Part shown: positions 7,355 to 15,995 of the stretch, one piece after another
How the letters are laid out: every line of letters begins with the position of its first letter
Position numbering within the stretch: position 1 is the stretch's first letter
Virus record (IMG/VR): IMGVR_UViG_3300034198_009299
Coordinates: 1-23,233 of that record
Length of the DNA stretch: 23,233 nucleotides
Strand: one strand, 5' to 3'
Source: a virus
Program-made: the position numbers and the translations under genes
Notes under the pieces: generated by a model
The model's input: only the letters and a program-made list of their open reading frames with translations
The model's database searches: none
Told to the model about the DNA's origin: nothing

Positions 7355-9186
7355 GCGAACAACTCCAGATAAATATAGGCGCGGACACTAAAGGTCTGGA
7401 GACTGGTCTGCAGAGGGCAACGGCTGCGGTTGAAACATTTGACAAAAACGTAAAGAAGACTGTCAGCTCATCCGGTCAGGCCACGCTGGCACTCTCAAAC
7501 CTTGGCCGGGTAGCCTCTGATGCTCCGTTTGGATTTATAGCCATTGCGAACAACATTGAGCCGCTGATTCAGTCTCTGCAGGGGTTGGGTAAAACATCAG
7601 GAGGCATCGGCGGTACACTCAAAGCATTGGGGGCATCATTAATAGGTCCGGGTGGTTTATTGCTTGGCTTTAGTTTGGTATCCTCTGCCATCACGGTTGC
7701 CGTACAGAAATATGGCAGTTTAGGCAATGCTATCAATGCACTTTTTGGCTCACAGGACGAACTTGTAAAGCTTACAGCTGATGCGGCTGACTCTTATGCC
7801 AAATTTAATGTAGAGCTAAAGACTACAGCTGATATCCAAGGTCAGGCAGCCAGCAGCGTGCAGGGTGAGATATCCAAGGTCAAAACTCTTGCTACAATCG
7901 TCACTGATCAGACGAAGAGCTACAATGAACGGAATAGTGCACTGAAGGCTCTGCAAGAAATCAACAAAACATACTTCGGAGATATTGACGAGGAAGGTGT
8001 AAAGCTTGGAAAGCTTACCACTGCAGTTAATGCATACACGCAGGCAACAATTCAGGCAGCAGTTACAAAAGGCTTTGAGTCAGAGATAGGCAGGGTAAGT
8101 GTGGAGCTTGATAAGCAACAGCGCGTACTTGATAAGCTGATACCAAGGCTTGGACAAGCGGCAGCGGCACAGCGGGCGCAATCGCAGGCATTGCCTGGTC
8201 TTGCTCAGGCAGCCGAACAATCCCGGATCGGTTCTGCCGCCGCGGATGCCACCAATGCCTACATAGAGCAGAACCAGGTCGTTCAGGACTTGAGAAAGCA
8301 GCTTGTTGAACTGAATGCAGGCATCAATACCAGCATCAACAGATACAATGGTCTTATAGCACCAGCACAGGCGGCAGCTGAAGCTCAGAAGAAAAAACAG
8401 GAAGCAGACAAGAAGGCAGCGGAGGCAGCAAAGAAGAACAATGCTGAGCTAAAGCGACAGGAGGAATTAGAGCTTAAACGCATCGCCCGTCTTGATGCAC
8501 GTCTTGCCAATGCTGCAACATTGGTACCGGTGGTAGGTATCGGCTTCAAGATTGATGAGAAGAACTTGGCTGATAATTTTAACAGGCTCAAGGCCGCGTA
8601 TGATGATGGGCTGCAGCAGTTTAAGAGTATAGGTGATAGAATTATTGCTACCATCCCAAAGCTGCCCAGCGACTTTAAAATAATTCCTCCTCAATCTTTC
8701 ACTGATGCAGCTGCACAGGCTGAACAATTAAGAACAAAACTGCAAGAGACTGTTGGCACAGTTATACAGGGCTTTGACACGCTTATAGCTCCAGCAATCG
8801 ACTCAGTTTTTAATTCCATACAAAATGGCACTTCAGTCATTGAAGGGCTTAAAACAAGCCTAAAAGGCCTTTTAATACAATTGGCGGCCAATGCTGCAAA
8901 GGCTTTGATATTGTCAGCTGCACTCAAGTTTATACCTGGTGCCGGGGCGGTCACTACAGGCGGCCTGTTCGGTGCTGGTGGTGGTCTATCCAGTGGCATA
9001 CTTGGCACACTTCTCGGGGGCGGCGGCATTCCTCGTCTGTCAGGAGCAGCTGCGCCAACATTCTCCGGCAATACTGCTTTCACAGGAGGCCTTCAGTTAG
9101 GTGGTCAGGTAGTATTTACACAGCGTGGCGCTGACCTTGTAGGGGTTCTAAATTCATCAAATGCAAGAATAGGGAGGGTAGGATAA
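7351..9186 (+). CDS. Tail tape measure protein
   Basis: 611 residues, the largest helical protein of the tail block. The start, LQINIGADTKGLETGLQRA, is a typical tape-measure opening. A hydrophobic stretch lies at 93-118 (with LIGPGGLLLGFSLVSSAITV). Residues 338-385 are a strongly charged Ala/Lys/Glu coiled coil. A second hydrophobic Gly/Ala-rich part lies at 503-560, and the C-terminus LGGQVVFTQRGADLVGVL resembles the end of other Bacteroidota-phage tape measures. Tape measures set tail length and help DNA enter the cell; this one is short, suggesting a tail of roughly 90 nm by the usual 1.5 angstrom per residue rule (inference). Order after G/GT is canonical. Confidence 0.9.
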   Translation: MSEQLQINIGADTKGLETGLQRATAAVETFDKNVKKTVSSSGQATLALSNLGRVASDAPFGFIAIANNIEPLIQSLQGLGKTSGGIGGTLKALGASLIGPGGLLLGFSLVSSAITVAVQKYGSLGNAINALFGSQDELVKLTADAADSYAKFNVELKTTADIQGQAASSVQGEISKVKTLATIVTDQTKSYNERNSALKALQEINKTYFGDIDEEGVKLGKLTTAVNAYTQATIQAAVTKGFESEIGRVSVELDKQQRVLDKLIPRLGQAAAAQRAQSQALPGLAQAAEQSRIGSAAADATNAYIEQNQVVQDLRKQLVELNAGINTSINRYNGLIAPAQAAAEAQKKKQEADKKAAEAAKKNNAELKRQEELELKRIARLDARLANAATLVPVVGIGFKIDEKNLADNFNRLKAAYDDGLQQFKSIGDRIIATIPKLPSDFKIIPPQSFTDAAAQAEQLRTKLQETVGTVIQGFDTLIAPAIDSVFNSIQNGTSVIEGLKTSLKGLLIQLAANAAKALILSAALKFIPGAGAVTTGGLFGAGGGLSSGILGTLLGGGGIPRLSGAAAPTFSGNTAFTGGLQLGGQVVFTQRGADLVGVLNSSNARIGRVG

Positions 9187-9187
9187 A

Positions 9188-11209
9188 ATGCCGGCAACAA
9201 AGTTTATACTTCAGTTTAAAAATGCTCAAGAAGACTTGTGTGCAATCCGCTTTATCTATGATGACTACAGCGGTGATGCCATACAATTATACGGAGGGCC
9301 ACAGCCATTTGTATTAGGTGAGTTTAATACTGATGACGATTTATTTAAACCAATGCGACCACAGCAGGCCACGATTCAGGTGTTAGCATCTGCAGGTGGC
9401 GTTGAATTGATGGACTTCATTACTACAAATGACACTGATGTCATTGTTGCTTTCGATTACGGCAGTTTTACAAACTATTGGCAAGGGTATCTTTCACAGG
9501 AAGATATAGAGGAAACATGGATAAGTACAAACCACATCCTAACTCTGAGAGCAGATGAAGGCTTTGGCCGTACAAAGGAGACTCCTTTAAATGATGGCAC
9601 AGGTGCAAATTTGGCAGGCACTCACGATTTTTTTAATCTTATCCAATATGCATTAAGTGATGTCGTGGGCAACTTCTTTTACACACGCATCTACTCAAAT
9701 TTGCTGCACACATCCATGTCTTCGTCAGCTAATCAGACGGGCATTGATCAATGTGTGGTAAATGTTCGGACATTTGAGAAAAACGTAGATGAATTTGAGG
9801 ATGGGTATACGGTTGTCGAAAAGATTAACAGAGCATGGAATCAGACAGTATTCCAATGGAATGGGTTGTGGATAATTTTAAGACTGCCTGAACACTTTAC
9901 TGATGGCAATCTTGTTGGTTTTAATACCAACAGGCCGACTGTAGGCAATCGGCAGGCTGTCAACAAGAGATATGATGTATTCGTTGGAGTGCAGGAAGAT
10001 GTAAAGCCGATCACTCCTGAGATGCTAAAGACAGTCATCAAGCCAAGCAAGACTACCACAACTATATTTAAATTTGAATACCCTCCTGAAATACTTTGCA
10101 ACCAGCTCTTCCAGGACGGCACACTAACTGGCGAGACGGCAACAGAAAAGACCTACACTATAAACGATTGGAACAGGTACAAGACAAGTAAAGAAGTACC
10201 TGTGGCATCTACTGCACCGTGGCAAAGAAGGTACATATTTGATGCCACCAATGAGATATACGACAACTATCTTGACATGGATGTTGACCTGACGGCTGCA
10301 TCATGGATTCAGTCATGCGATGTTGAACTGATGGCCGGTGATAAGCTTGATATAAGCTTTGAATTCAAGGTAGAAGGAAACTTCGGGGGTGACATACAAT
10401 TTATGCAGGTGCTGTTCAAAAGAGACAGGTCTCTTCAGTATCGTTACGGCCTTAATAATGATGGTGACTGGGTCCTTGCCACAACTGACTGGAACAGCGC
10501 CAATGTTCCTTTTTTGTCAACGCAGTTAGATCCATCGACATTAGCGAATGAATGGAATAGCTACAGCTATAAATCAGCTCCTGTGCCTTATGCAGGCATT
10601 TTTAGAGTGCTGCTATACAAGCCTGCCACTGGTTCGCCGGCCCATCACTACAAGGACATAGAGATTACAATAAGGCCGCAGAAGAATGGCGGGTACGATC
10701 CTGCCATAACAGGAGATTACGACAGGTATACAATCGCCAGGACTGTCAAGAAGGCCAGTCAGATTCAAATATACTTCGATGACACTGATAGTGCGATGCA
10801 GAACGGCACTATCTTTGAATCGGATGGCATCACAAAGACGGGCGATCAGTGGTTTAGGCGTAAAAACTTTAATGGTGATGTAGCAACAGACGAGCGGCTG
10901 ACATTCAAAAGGCATAACACATTGTCAAGGTGGTTCATGAACAGAAACTACAAGACCAAACTGGATGTAAATTTATACGGGCTAAAATGGCAGGATACGA
11001 GCAGCACCTACTTTCCAATTGGATTAATTAATACCATCAGATTTGTTGATGATGACCCTGCCAAAATTTACGCAATTGTAAACTTGAAGCAGATAGACTT
11101 CATGAATTGTACCTGGTCAGCTACTTTAATGGAAATTTATGATGTGACAGTTGACAGCAATGAACCAACTGAAAGTGATGTGTACAGTTTTGACTTTTAC
11201 TATGAATAA
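9188..11209 (+). CDS. Large tail protein, probable distal tail/hub component
   Basis: 673 residues, beta-rich throughout, directly after the tape measure where distal tail (Dit) and tail-associated (Tal) proteins are encoded. The N-terminal ~140 residues (FILQFKNAQEDLCAIRF, TNYWQGYLSQEDIEETW) may be the Dit/Tal-like platform, and the middle (about 330-500, with SFEFKVEGNFGGDIQFMQVL) has the look of a carbohydrate-binding-type jelly roll. I see no lysozyme or peptidase catalytic motif. The C-terminal part ends in an acidic tail, ESDVYSFDFYYE. Role as tail-tip scaffold is inferred mainly from order. Confidence 0.6.
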   Translation: MPATKFILQFKNAQEDLCAIRFIYDDYSGDAIQLYGGPQPFVLGEFNTDDDLFKPMRPQQATIQVLASAGGVELMDFITTNDTDVIVAFDYGSFTNYWQGYLSQEDIEETWISTNHILTLRADEGFGRTKETPLNDGTGANLAGTHDFFNLIQYALSDVVGNFFYTRIYSNLLHTSMSSSANQTGIDQCVVNVRTFEKNVDEFEDGYTVVEKINRAWNQTVFQWNGLWIILRLPEHFTDGNLVGFNTNRPTVGNRQAVNKRYDVFVGVQEDVKPITPEMLKTVIKPSKTTTTIFKFEYPPEILCNQLFQDGTLTGETATEKTYTINDWNRYKTSKEVPVASTAPWQRRYIFDATNEIYDNYLDMDVDLTAASWIQSCDVELMAGDKLDISFEFKVEGNFGGDIQFMQVLFKRDRSLQYRYGLNNDGDWVLATTDWNSANVPFLSTQLDPSTLANEWNSYSYKSAPVPYAGIFRVLLYKPATGSPAHHYKDIEITIRPQKNGGYDPAITGDYDRYTIARTVKKASQIQIYFDDTDSAMQNGTIFESDGITKTGDQWFRRKNFNGDVATDERLTFKRHNTLSRWFMNRNYKTKLDVNLYGLKWQDTSSTYFPIGLINTIRFVDDDPAKIYAIVNLKQIDFMNCTWSATLMEIYDVTVDSNEPTESDVYSFDFYYE

Positions 11210-11218
11210 ATTTATATC

Positions 11219-11896
11219 ATGGCAGATGCAGTAAAGGGTAAAGATGTGGTCTTCTATGCAAAGCTGGGGGCTAATTACTACCCATTTGCATGTGCCAAAG
11301 AAGTAACGATTTCACAAACTACTGATAAGCTTGAGCTGGCACCATATACGACAGGGAAATGGAGATCATACATCTATGGCCGAACATCCGGCACAATAAC
11401 AGGTAATGGCGTAGTCAAAGTCGTAGCAGATGCAAATAGATACGGAATTTTTGACCTTATAGACTACCAGCTACAGCATCAAATAATATTAACGAGATAC
11501 ACAACTACTGACCCACAAGGTAACTTTAAGACATATGAAGTTCCTTGTTTAATAGATGAGGTTACATTCACCGGAACTGTGGGTCAGCTTGCCACATATA
11601 GCTTTACTTTGACTATGTCAGGAGACCCTGAATTTAACCAGACTCCCATCACGCAGCCGCTGACCGATGTGGATTTCTGGGACTACACAGCCATTGGGGG
11701 AGAGACAACTATCTCGGATGCATCAATCATTGGTGTGGGCCTGCTTGATGTCAGAAGGAATGGCATCGGTGTTGAATTTATTACAACAGGCACACCAACA
11801 AGCAGCCAGGTGCTGTACACGGCGTTGACCGGAGAGCTTACTTTTGGCACGGCACTTTCCGCAGGTGAGTGGATACTTGTATTATTCCTTGACTAA
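11219..11896 (+). CDS. Tail-tube-like protein (TP901-1 tube family pattern), likely tail-tip component
   Basis: 225 residues. The first ~140 follow the TP901-1-type tube pattern: GKDVVFYAKLGANYYPFACA, a TISQTTDKLELAPYTTG segment, WRSYIYGRTSGTITGNG, a helix (RYGIFDLIDYQLQ) and a closing strand set LATYSFTLTMSGDPEF. Residues ~165-225 form an added module with RNGIGVEFITTG and a Gly-rich strand end GEWILVLF. Its place after the large tail protein, not before the chaperones, suggests a tube-derived ring in the tail tip rather than the tube itself. It could instead be the true tube, with the 6176 gene in another role. Confidence 0.6.
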   Translation: MADAVKGKDVVFYAKLGANYYPFACAKEVTISQTTDKLELAPYTTGKWRSYIYGRTSGTITGNGVVKVVADANRYGIFDLIDYQLQHQIILTRYTTTDPQGNFKTYEVPCLIDEVTFTGTVGQLATYSFTLTMSGDPEFNQTPITQPLTDVDFWDYTAIGGETTISDASIIGVGLLDVRRNGIGVEFITTGTPTSSQVLYTALTGELTFGTALSAGEWILVLFLD

Positions 11897-11898
11897 AA

Positions 11899-12729
11899 AT
11901 GCTCGGAGCTTCTACATACACAAATGGGGTGCCACGCCCATACATCAATGTATCAGGCATTGATGCGCAGGATGTCATTATCATCGATCGCAACGGCATT
12001 GGAGTGAAACATATCACCTATTTTCCGGGCAGCGAGGATGTGAGCCTGCTGACTTACGAATATTATGGGGTAAAGACTGAGACACCAACGGCCACCAATG
12101 ACTTGAAAGTGCTCAGCGATTATATCTCCGGTACAGATAGGCAGATCATACTTAAGGTGCAGAGCACTCCGATAGCAGGCTTTGTCTTCTCGGTCTATTC
12201 AGGCAGCATAATAGCATCTTATGTGGTGCAGAGTGGTGACACTGCCGAGGATGTGAGGGATGCCATTATCACAGAGATAGATGCGACAGCCTGGGGTACT
12301 ACAGTTGCCTGCACTCCAATCGGTATGGACAGGATACAAATAGACATCACCGGCATATCAGTAGATCTATTCACCAAGATAGGCAGTCAGATATTTAAGA
12401 AGGGCTACTATGTGGTCATATCTACTATGAGCTACATCATAGAAGAAAAGACCGACCCGTATACCTGGCCGACATTGTCAACGCCACCGACATCATTAGC
12501 CTTTGGCGCATTAGTGTCGCTGACGGGTAGTGTGGAGGCATATCTCACTGACGCTCTATCTACTTATACATACAGCGATAGTGTGACGGGTAGCGTGACC
12601 ATCACTGCCATTGCCACATCTACAAATGTGCCATTCAACCAGTGCGTCATTGATGAGGTCAATCAAAAGATATGGTTCACAGAAGATTTATCATACGGAG
12701 AGATTATAAAAGTATTCTACAAGACATGA
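11899..12729 (+). CDS. Beta-rich tail protein of unknown function
   Basis: 276 residues. Near its N-terminus it repeats the motif DRNGIGVKHIT found in the C-terminal module of the preceding gene, and its last 30 residues (IWFTEDLSYGEIIKVFYKT) resemble the end of that gene (LTFGTALSAGEWILVLF). The two probably share a small module. The middle has many Thr/Ser/Ile strands and no catalytic motif that I recognise. It starts three bases after the previous stop and overlaps the fibre gene by ATGA. A tail-tip or fibre-attachment role is inferred from position. Confidence 0.55.
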   Translation: MLGASTYTNGVPRPYINVSGIDAQDVIIIDRNGIGVKHITYFPGSEDVSLLTYEYYGVKTETPTATNDLKVLSDYISGTDRQIILKVQSTPIAGFVFSVYSGSIIASYVVQSGDTAEDVRDAIITEIDATAWGTTVACTPIGMDRIQIDITGISVDLFTKIGSQIFKKGYYVVISTMSYIIEEKTDPYTWPTLSTPPTSLAFGALVSLTGSVEAYLTDALSTYTYSDSVTGSVTITAIATSTNVPFNQCVIDEVNQKIWFTEDLSYGEIIKVFYKT

Positions 12730-14861
12730 GATACCTTCTACTTTTCATTTTTTCAGTGTCTGCATTATTTGCTAATGCTCAGCAAGTGAACCCGGTGACG
12801 GACTATACTTTTGCCAATAAAATGAGTTCAGGCCGCAGCACTGTCACCGACACGGCTGCTTACTTCAGCGTAGGGCCTCGTTTCGGGGCTATTAGGGGCA
12901 TGATGCCGCCAATTGTGGTAGATACTGCTGTAGTTGTCGCAAACAAGCGTAATGGCCTTCTAATCTTCTCTGTGCAGAAGAATAAAATGCAGGTATGGGA
13001 TAGTGCAGGCTCAAAGTGGGCAGACCTGACGGGGTCTGCTGGATCTGCCATCACTTCAGCCGACACAGCCAGCATGCTCCTGCCGTATCTCAGGAAGGTT
13101 GACACCACTGCAATGCTCCTGCCGTATCTCAGGAAGGTTGACACCACTGCAATGCTCCTGCCGTATCTCAGGAAGGTTGACACCACTGCAATGCTGTCAC
13201 CATATTTAAAAGAAAGTGACACAACATTTTTGAGTAACAGGATTAATTTAAAGGTAAACATGAGTGATACATCCACCATGCTGTCGCCTTACGTTCGTGG
13301 TTCGGGAACTGCAAACTATCTCCCGAAGTTCAACGCCTCCCGTTCTATTGTGGACTCGAAGGTTTACGAAACCGGAACGAATCTGATGTTCAATACTACG
13401 ACTCCGTATATTTCATCATCCGGATACGGAACGTTCGACATCAATGGTTCAACTGCATCCGTCTTGGTTTTACGCAAGACCGACACAGCAAGGGGGTACT
13501 GGTCGCACAATGGTTCAACAATGGACATCAATAACCTTTCAGCCGGAGATATTCGTTTCTATACCCAAGGAAGTTTAAGAGGTCGTTTCCAAACCGACGG
13601 AACATTCCGACTTAATTCATTAACGGGAACGGGTGATCGTATCGTGACGGCGGACGCAAACGGCGTACTATCTGCGACATCATCCGCTACCGGACTTGTT
13701 GACACGACGGTATTAAGTACAAGGGCATGGAGGCAAAAGGGCATAGATAGTGTGAACGCAAATGTAGCATTGAAAGTAAATATTAGCGACACGGCATCGA
13801 TGCTTACAAACTACATCCGTCATGCGGGTAATGGGCTGACAAAAAGTGGTCAAGCATTAAGCGTGGACACGGCTGCAATCGCCACACGTGCAAGGGTGCA
13901 GAAAGGGATTGATTCGGTTGCAACATTGGCAACGGCGGGGGTTACATCAGTCGCTACGGGTTACGGCTTATCCGGTGGCACAATCACCACAACGGGAACG
14001 ATTTCAGCGGATACCTTGCAACTTTCAACAAGGGCATGGAGGCAAAAAGGACTTGATTCATTGGCGGCACTTGAAATTAGCGGGAGCGGTACTGCGGGGC
14101 AAGTCGCATATTTTGACGGCACACGAAGCATAACCGGAGAAAATGCTTTATTCTACGATGCAACAAATGATAGGCTTGGAATTAATACATCATCTCCGTC
14201 TTATCGTTTGGACGTAAGCGGTACATTCAGATCATCTCATGCCGGAGGGATTTTAAGATACGAGCCTGAAACAATCAGCGGAAACTTGACAAGTCATTTC
14301 AATTTAAGGGCATACACAACATACAACAATCAAATTTCATTCACTGAAATAGGTGTAGCGGATAGGTGGTCTTTCGGAACTCGAACTGGCGATGATAAAT
14401 TATATTTTAGCCAAGGTGCAACGGTTAGCGGATCTGTTCGTATGATGCTTAACACATCTGCGGAACTACTCCTCAACACCACCACTGACGCCGGGGACTA
14501 CAAACTACAAGTTAGCGGGAACGCATATGTTACGGGCGCAATAACATCAACGTCAAATTTATTCATCACGTCATCCTTTCCAGAATATTTAGCCCAATTA
14601 AACACGGCAGGCGGGCAGCGCATTAGAATGAGGGTAAACGGAACGGACGGGGAAATACAAGTTACAAGGGCATTGGGAACAGTTCCCGCATTATTATTTA
14701 GCACCGAAGGGGGTGAAAAATTACGCATTGAAAATGCGGGAGGTATTAAATTTAATCCGCAATCAGCGGCAGCAAACGCAACTGCCGGAACGGTGTATTA
14801 CGATTCAGATGATAACAAACTAAAGGTGTATAACGGCACAACTTGGGTAGACCTTCATTAA
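12726..14861 (+). CDS. Repeat-containing tail fibre / receptor-binding protein with signal peptide
   Basis: 711 residues from the ATG at 12726, which overlaps the previous stop (ATGA); an in-frame start at 12672 would run into the preceding gene and is rejected. The N-terminus MRYLLLFIFSVSALFANAQQ is a classic Sec signal peptide with likely cleavage after ANA. Three identical 13-residue repeats MLLPYLRKVDTTA and diverged copies follow, then three TRAWRQKG(I/L)DS-type repeats, DRLGINTSSPSYRLDVSG and a C-terminus ending KVYNGTTWVDLH, all usual in trimeric fibres. No S74 chaperone domain is present. Codon choice appears to change near 13,280, suggesting a swapped distal part. Receptor binding is inferred. 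Confidence 0.75.
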   Translation: MRYLLLFIFSVSALFANAQQVNPVTDYTFANKMSSGRSTVTDTAAYFSVGPRFGAIRGMMPPIVVDTAVVVANKRNGLLIFSVQKNKMQVWDSAGSKWADLTGSAGSAITSADTASMLLPYLRKVDTTAMLLPYLRKVDTTAMLLPYLRKVDTTAMLSPYLKESDTTFLSNRINLKVNMSDTSTMLSPYVRGSGTANYLPKFNASRSIVDSKVYETGTNLMFNTTTPYISSSGYGTFDINGSTASVLVLRKTDTARGYWSHNGSTMDINNLSAGDIRFYTQGSLRGRFQTDGTFRLNSLTGTGDRIVTADANGVLSATSSATGLVDTTVLSTRAWRQKGIDSVNANVALKVNISDTASMLTNYIRHAGNGLTKSGQALSVDTAAIATRARVQKGIDSVATLATAGVTSVATGYGLSGGTITTTGTISADTLQLSTRAWRQKGLDSLAALEISGSGTAGQVAYFDGTRSITGENALFYDATNDRLGINTSSPSYRLDVSGTFRSSHAGGILRYEPETISGNLTSHFNLRAYTTYNNQISFTEIGVADRWSFGTRTGDDKLYFSQGATVSGSVRMMLNTSAELLLNTTTDAGDYKLQVSGNAYVTGAITSTSNLFITSSFPEYLAQLNTAGGQRIRMRVNGTDGEIQVTRALGTVPALLFSTEGGEKLRIENAGGIKFNPQSAAANATAGTVYYDSDDNKLKVYNGTTWVDLH
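13074..13190 (+). repeat. Three perfect tandem copies of a 39-bp unit in the fibre gene
   Basis: Units start at 13074, 13113 and 13152, each 39 bp and identical in DNA as well as protein (MLLPYLRKVDTTA). A fourth, diverged copy starts at 13191. Exact identity implies recent slippage or unequal recombination. In-frame length changes would lengthen or shorten the fibre shaft. Confidence 0.95.
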
Positions 14862-14870
14862 CTTTATCAC

Positions 14871-15089
14871 ATGAAAAAATCAATCGGCTACGCAATCATT
14901 TTCGTTTTCGTCATTGCTCTTATGTCGTTCACGTTAGGTGTACAACAAGCGAAAACGTACAAGTTAGAACTAACCACCCAAGAGGTGCAAGTGATTTACG
15001 ATGCACTGGGGGAACTCCCGGCAAAGGTGAGTGAAGGGATACGGGCGAAAGTGGCGAAGCAGGTGGGGGAGCAGAACGCCCAAAAGTGA
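14871..15089 (+). CDS. Small membrane-anchored protein of unknown function
   Basis: 72 residues. One hydrophobic segment at about 5-24 (IGYAIIFVFVIALMSFTLGV) follows two Lys, so it should be an N-terminal anchor or uncleaved signal. The remainder, with KLELTTQEVQVIYDALGELP and a charged end, is a short soluble domain. Similar small proteins with an ALGELPAK-type core are familiar from Bacteroidota phages, but I know no assigned function. The start follows the fibre stop by nine bases; the region has other overlapping frames, but this is the one with protein-like composition. Confidence 0.65.
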   Translation: MKKSIGYAIIFVFVIALMSFTLGVQQAKTYKLELTTQEVQVIYDALGELPAKVSEGIRAKVAKQVGEQNAQK

Positions 15090-15129
15090 CAACATTTTAA
15101 GACTTAATTTTACAACCAAGGAAAAAAGT

Positions 15130-15489
15130 ATGAAGCAGTTACTGACCATTATTTTAGTCGTTTTCAGCGTATCACTTTACGCCCAGGATAGCACCAAGAC
15201 AACCCGTAAGAAGCCGATCGAGCGCATCAAGGTGTGGAAAGATGGGAAGGTGTATGATGCTGATGACATTAAGATTGTCTGCGCGTTCAATGACATGGAG
15301 TCATCAGCCACCTTTTATTACAAGCTTGAGGATAGCACCGGGGCGATTGTCTCCGATGGCAATGTGGTCATCACTGGGGATGACTACATTAGGCTGTCAA
15401 CTCTTGCCAATTGGAATGACAGGGCAGTGCTCATGGTCATGCGTTATTTGAATGTAAACGACAGGGAGCGAAGATCACTAAAGAACTGA
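15130..15489 (+). CDS. Small exported protein of unknown function
   Basis: 119 residues from the ATG at 15130; an earlier ATG at 15031 would overlap the previous gene and hide the signal peptide. MKQLLTIILVVFSVSLYAQD is a Sec signal peptide with likely cleavage after YA. The mature part has KVWKDGKVYDADDIKIVC, YYKLEDSTGAIVSDGNVVI and a C-terminal helix (MVMRYLNVNDRERR), suggesting a small beta domain. It lies between fibre and endolysin. A periplasmic or envelope role during infection is possible; nothing shows which. Confidence 0.7.
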   Translation: MKQLLTIILVVFSVSLYAQDSTKTTRKKPIERIKVWKDGKVYDADDIKIVCAFNDMESSATFYYKLEDSTGAIVSDGNVVITGDDYIRLSTLANWNDRAVLMVMRYLNVNDRERRSLKN

Positions 15490-15494
15490 GCTGA

Positions 15495-15995
15495 ATGGAT
15501 CCGGTCACACTTGAACGCATCAAGCTGCTGCATCCAAAATTGCGCGATGAAGCTCTTGAGATTTACCAAGAGATATGCCAGGCATTGACAGGGAAAGCTA
15601 TTTGCAGATTCAGCTTCACACTCCGCACAATTGCAGAACAAAACAAGCTCTTTGCCCAAGGTCGAACGATAGCAGGCAAGATAGTCACCAAGGCACGCGG
15701 TGGCCATAGCTATCACAATTATGGTCTTGCCATTGACATTGTGCTCATAAAAGATGTCAACGGAGACGGTAACTATGATAAAGCTGTCTGGGACACGAAG
15801 AGTGACTTTGACGGGGATGGCAAGAGTGACTGGATGGAAGTGGTGCAAATCTTCAAAGAGTACGGCTGGGAGTGGGGCGGTGATTGGAAATTTGTAGATG
15901 CACCACACTTCCAGAAGACATTCGGGTATAGTGTCAGGCAACTACTAAACATGCATGCGGCCGGCAATGTCAAAAATGATTATGTCAAGATATGA
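15495..15995 (+). CDS. Endolysin, M15 family peptidoglycan peptidase with calcium-type loops
   Basis: 166 residues. The LAS/M15 zinc motif SYHNYGLAID gives H74 and D81, and H138 in APHFQ completes the likely zinc set. FTLRTIAEQNKLFAQGRT (41-58) and YGWEWGGDWKFVD are further family signatures. Between them lie two DxDxDG loops, DVNGDGNYD (87-95) and DFDGDGKSD (104-112), as in calcium-binding EF-hand-like sites; the T5 endolysin of the same family is calcium-dependent. The enzyme probably cleaves L-Ala-D-Glu or a cross-bridge peptide bond of the host cell wall. No signal peptide, so it needs the holin encoded downstream. It overlaps the next gene by ATGA. Confidence 0.9.
   Translation: MDPVTLERIKLLHPKLRDEALEIYQEICQALTGKAICRFSFTLRTIAEQNKLFAQGRTIAGKIVTKARGGHSYHNYGLAIDIVLIKDVNGDGNYDKAVWDTKSDFDGDGKSDWMEVVQIFKEYGWEWGGDWKFVDAPHFQKTFGYSVRQLLNMHAAGNVKNDYVKI

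Noticed and set aside
12672-12725. Upstream start for the fibre gene
   Set aside because: It would overlap 58 bases of the previous gene and hide the signal peptide; the ATGA overlap at 12726 fits the local pattern.
13074-13190. CRISPR array from the 39-bp repeats
   Set aside because: Units are contiguous, without spacers, and are in-frame coding sequence.
12860-13279. Antisense frame with repeats opposite the fibre gene
   Set aside because: The repeats simply mirror the 39-bp units of the fibre gene.
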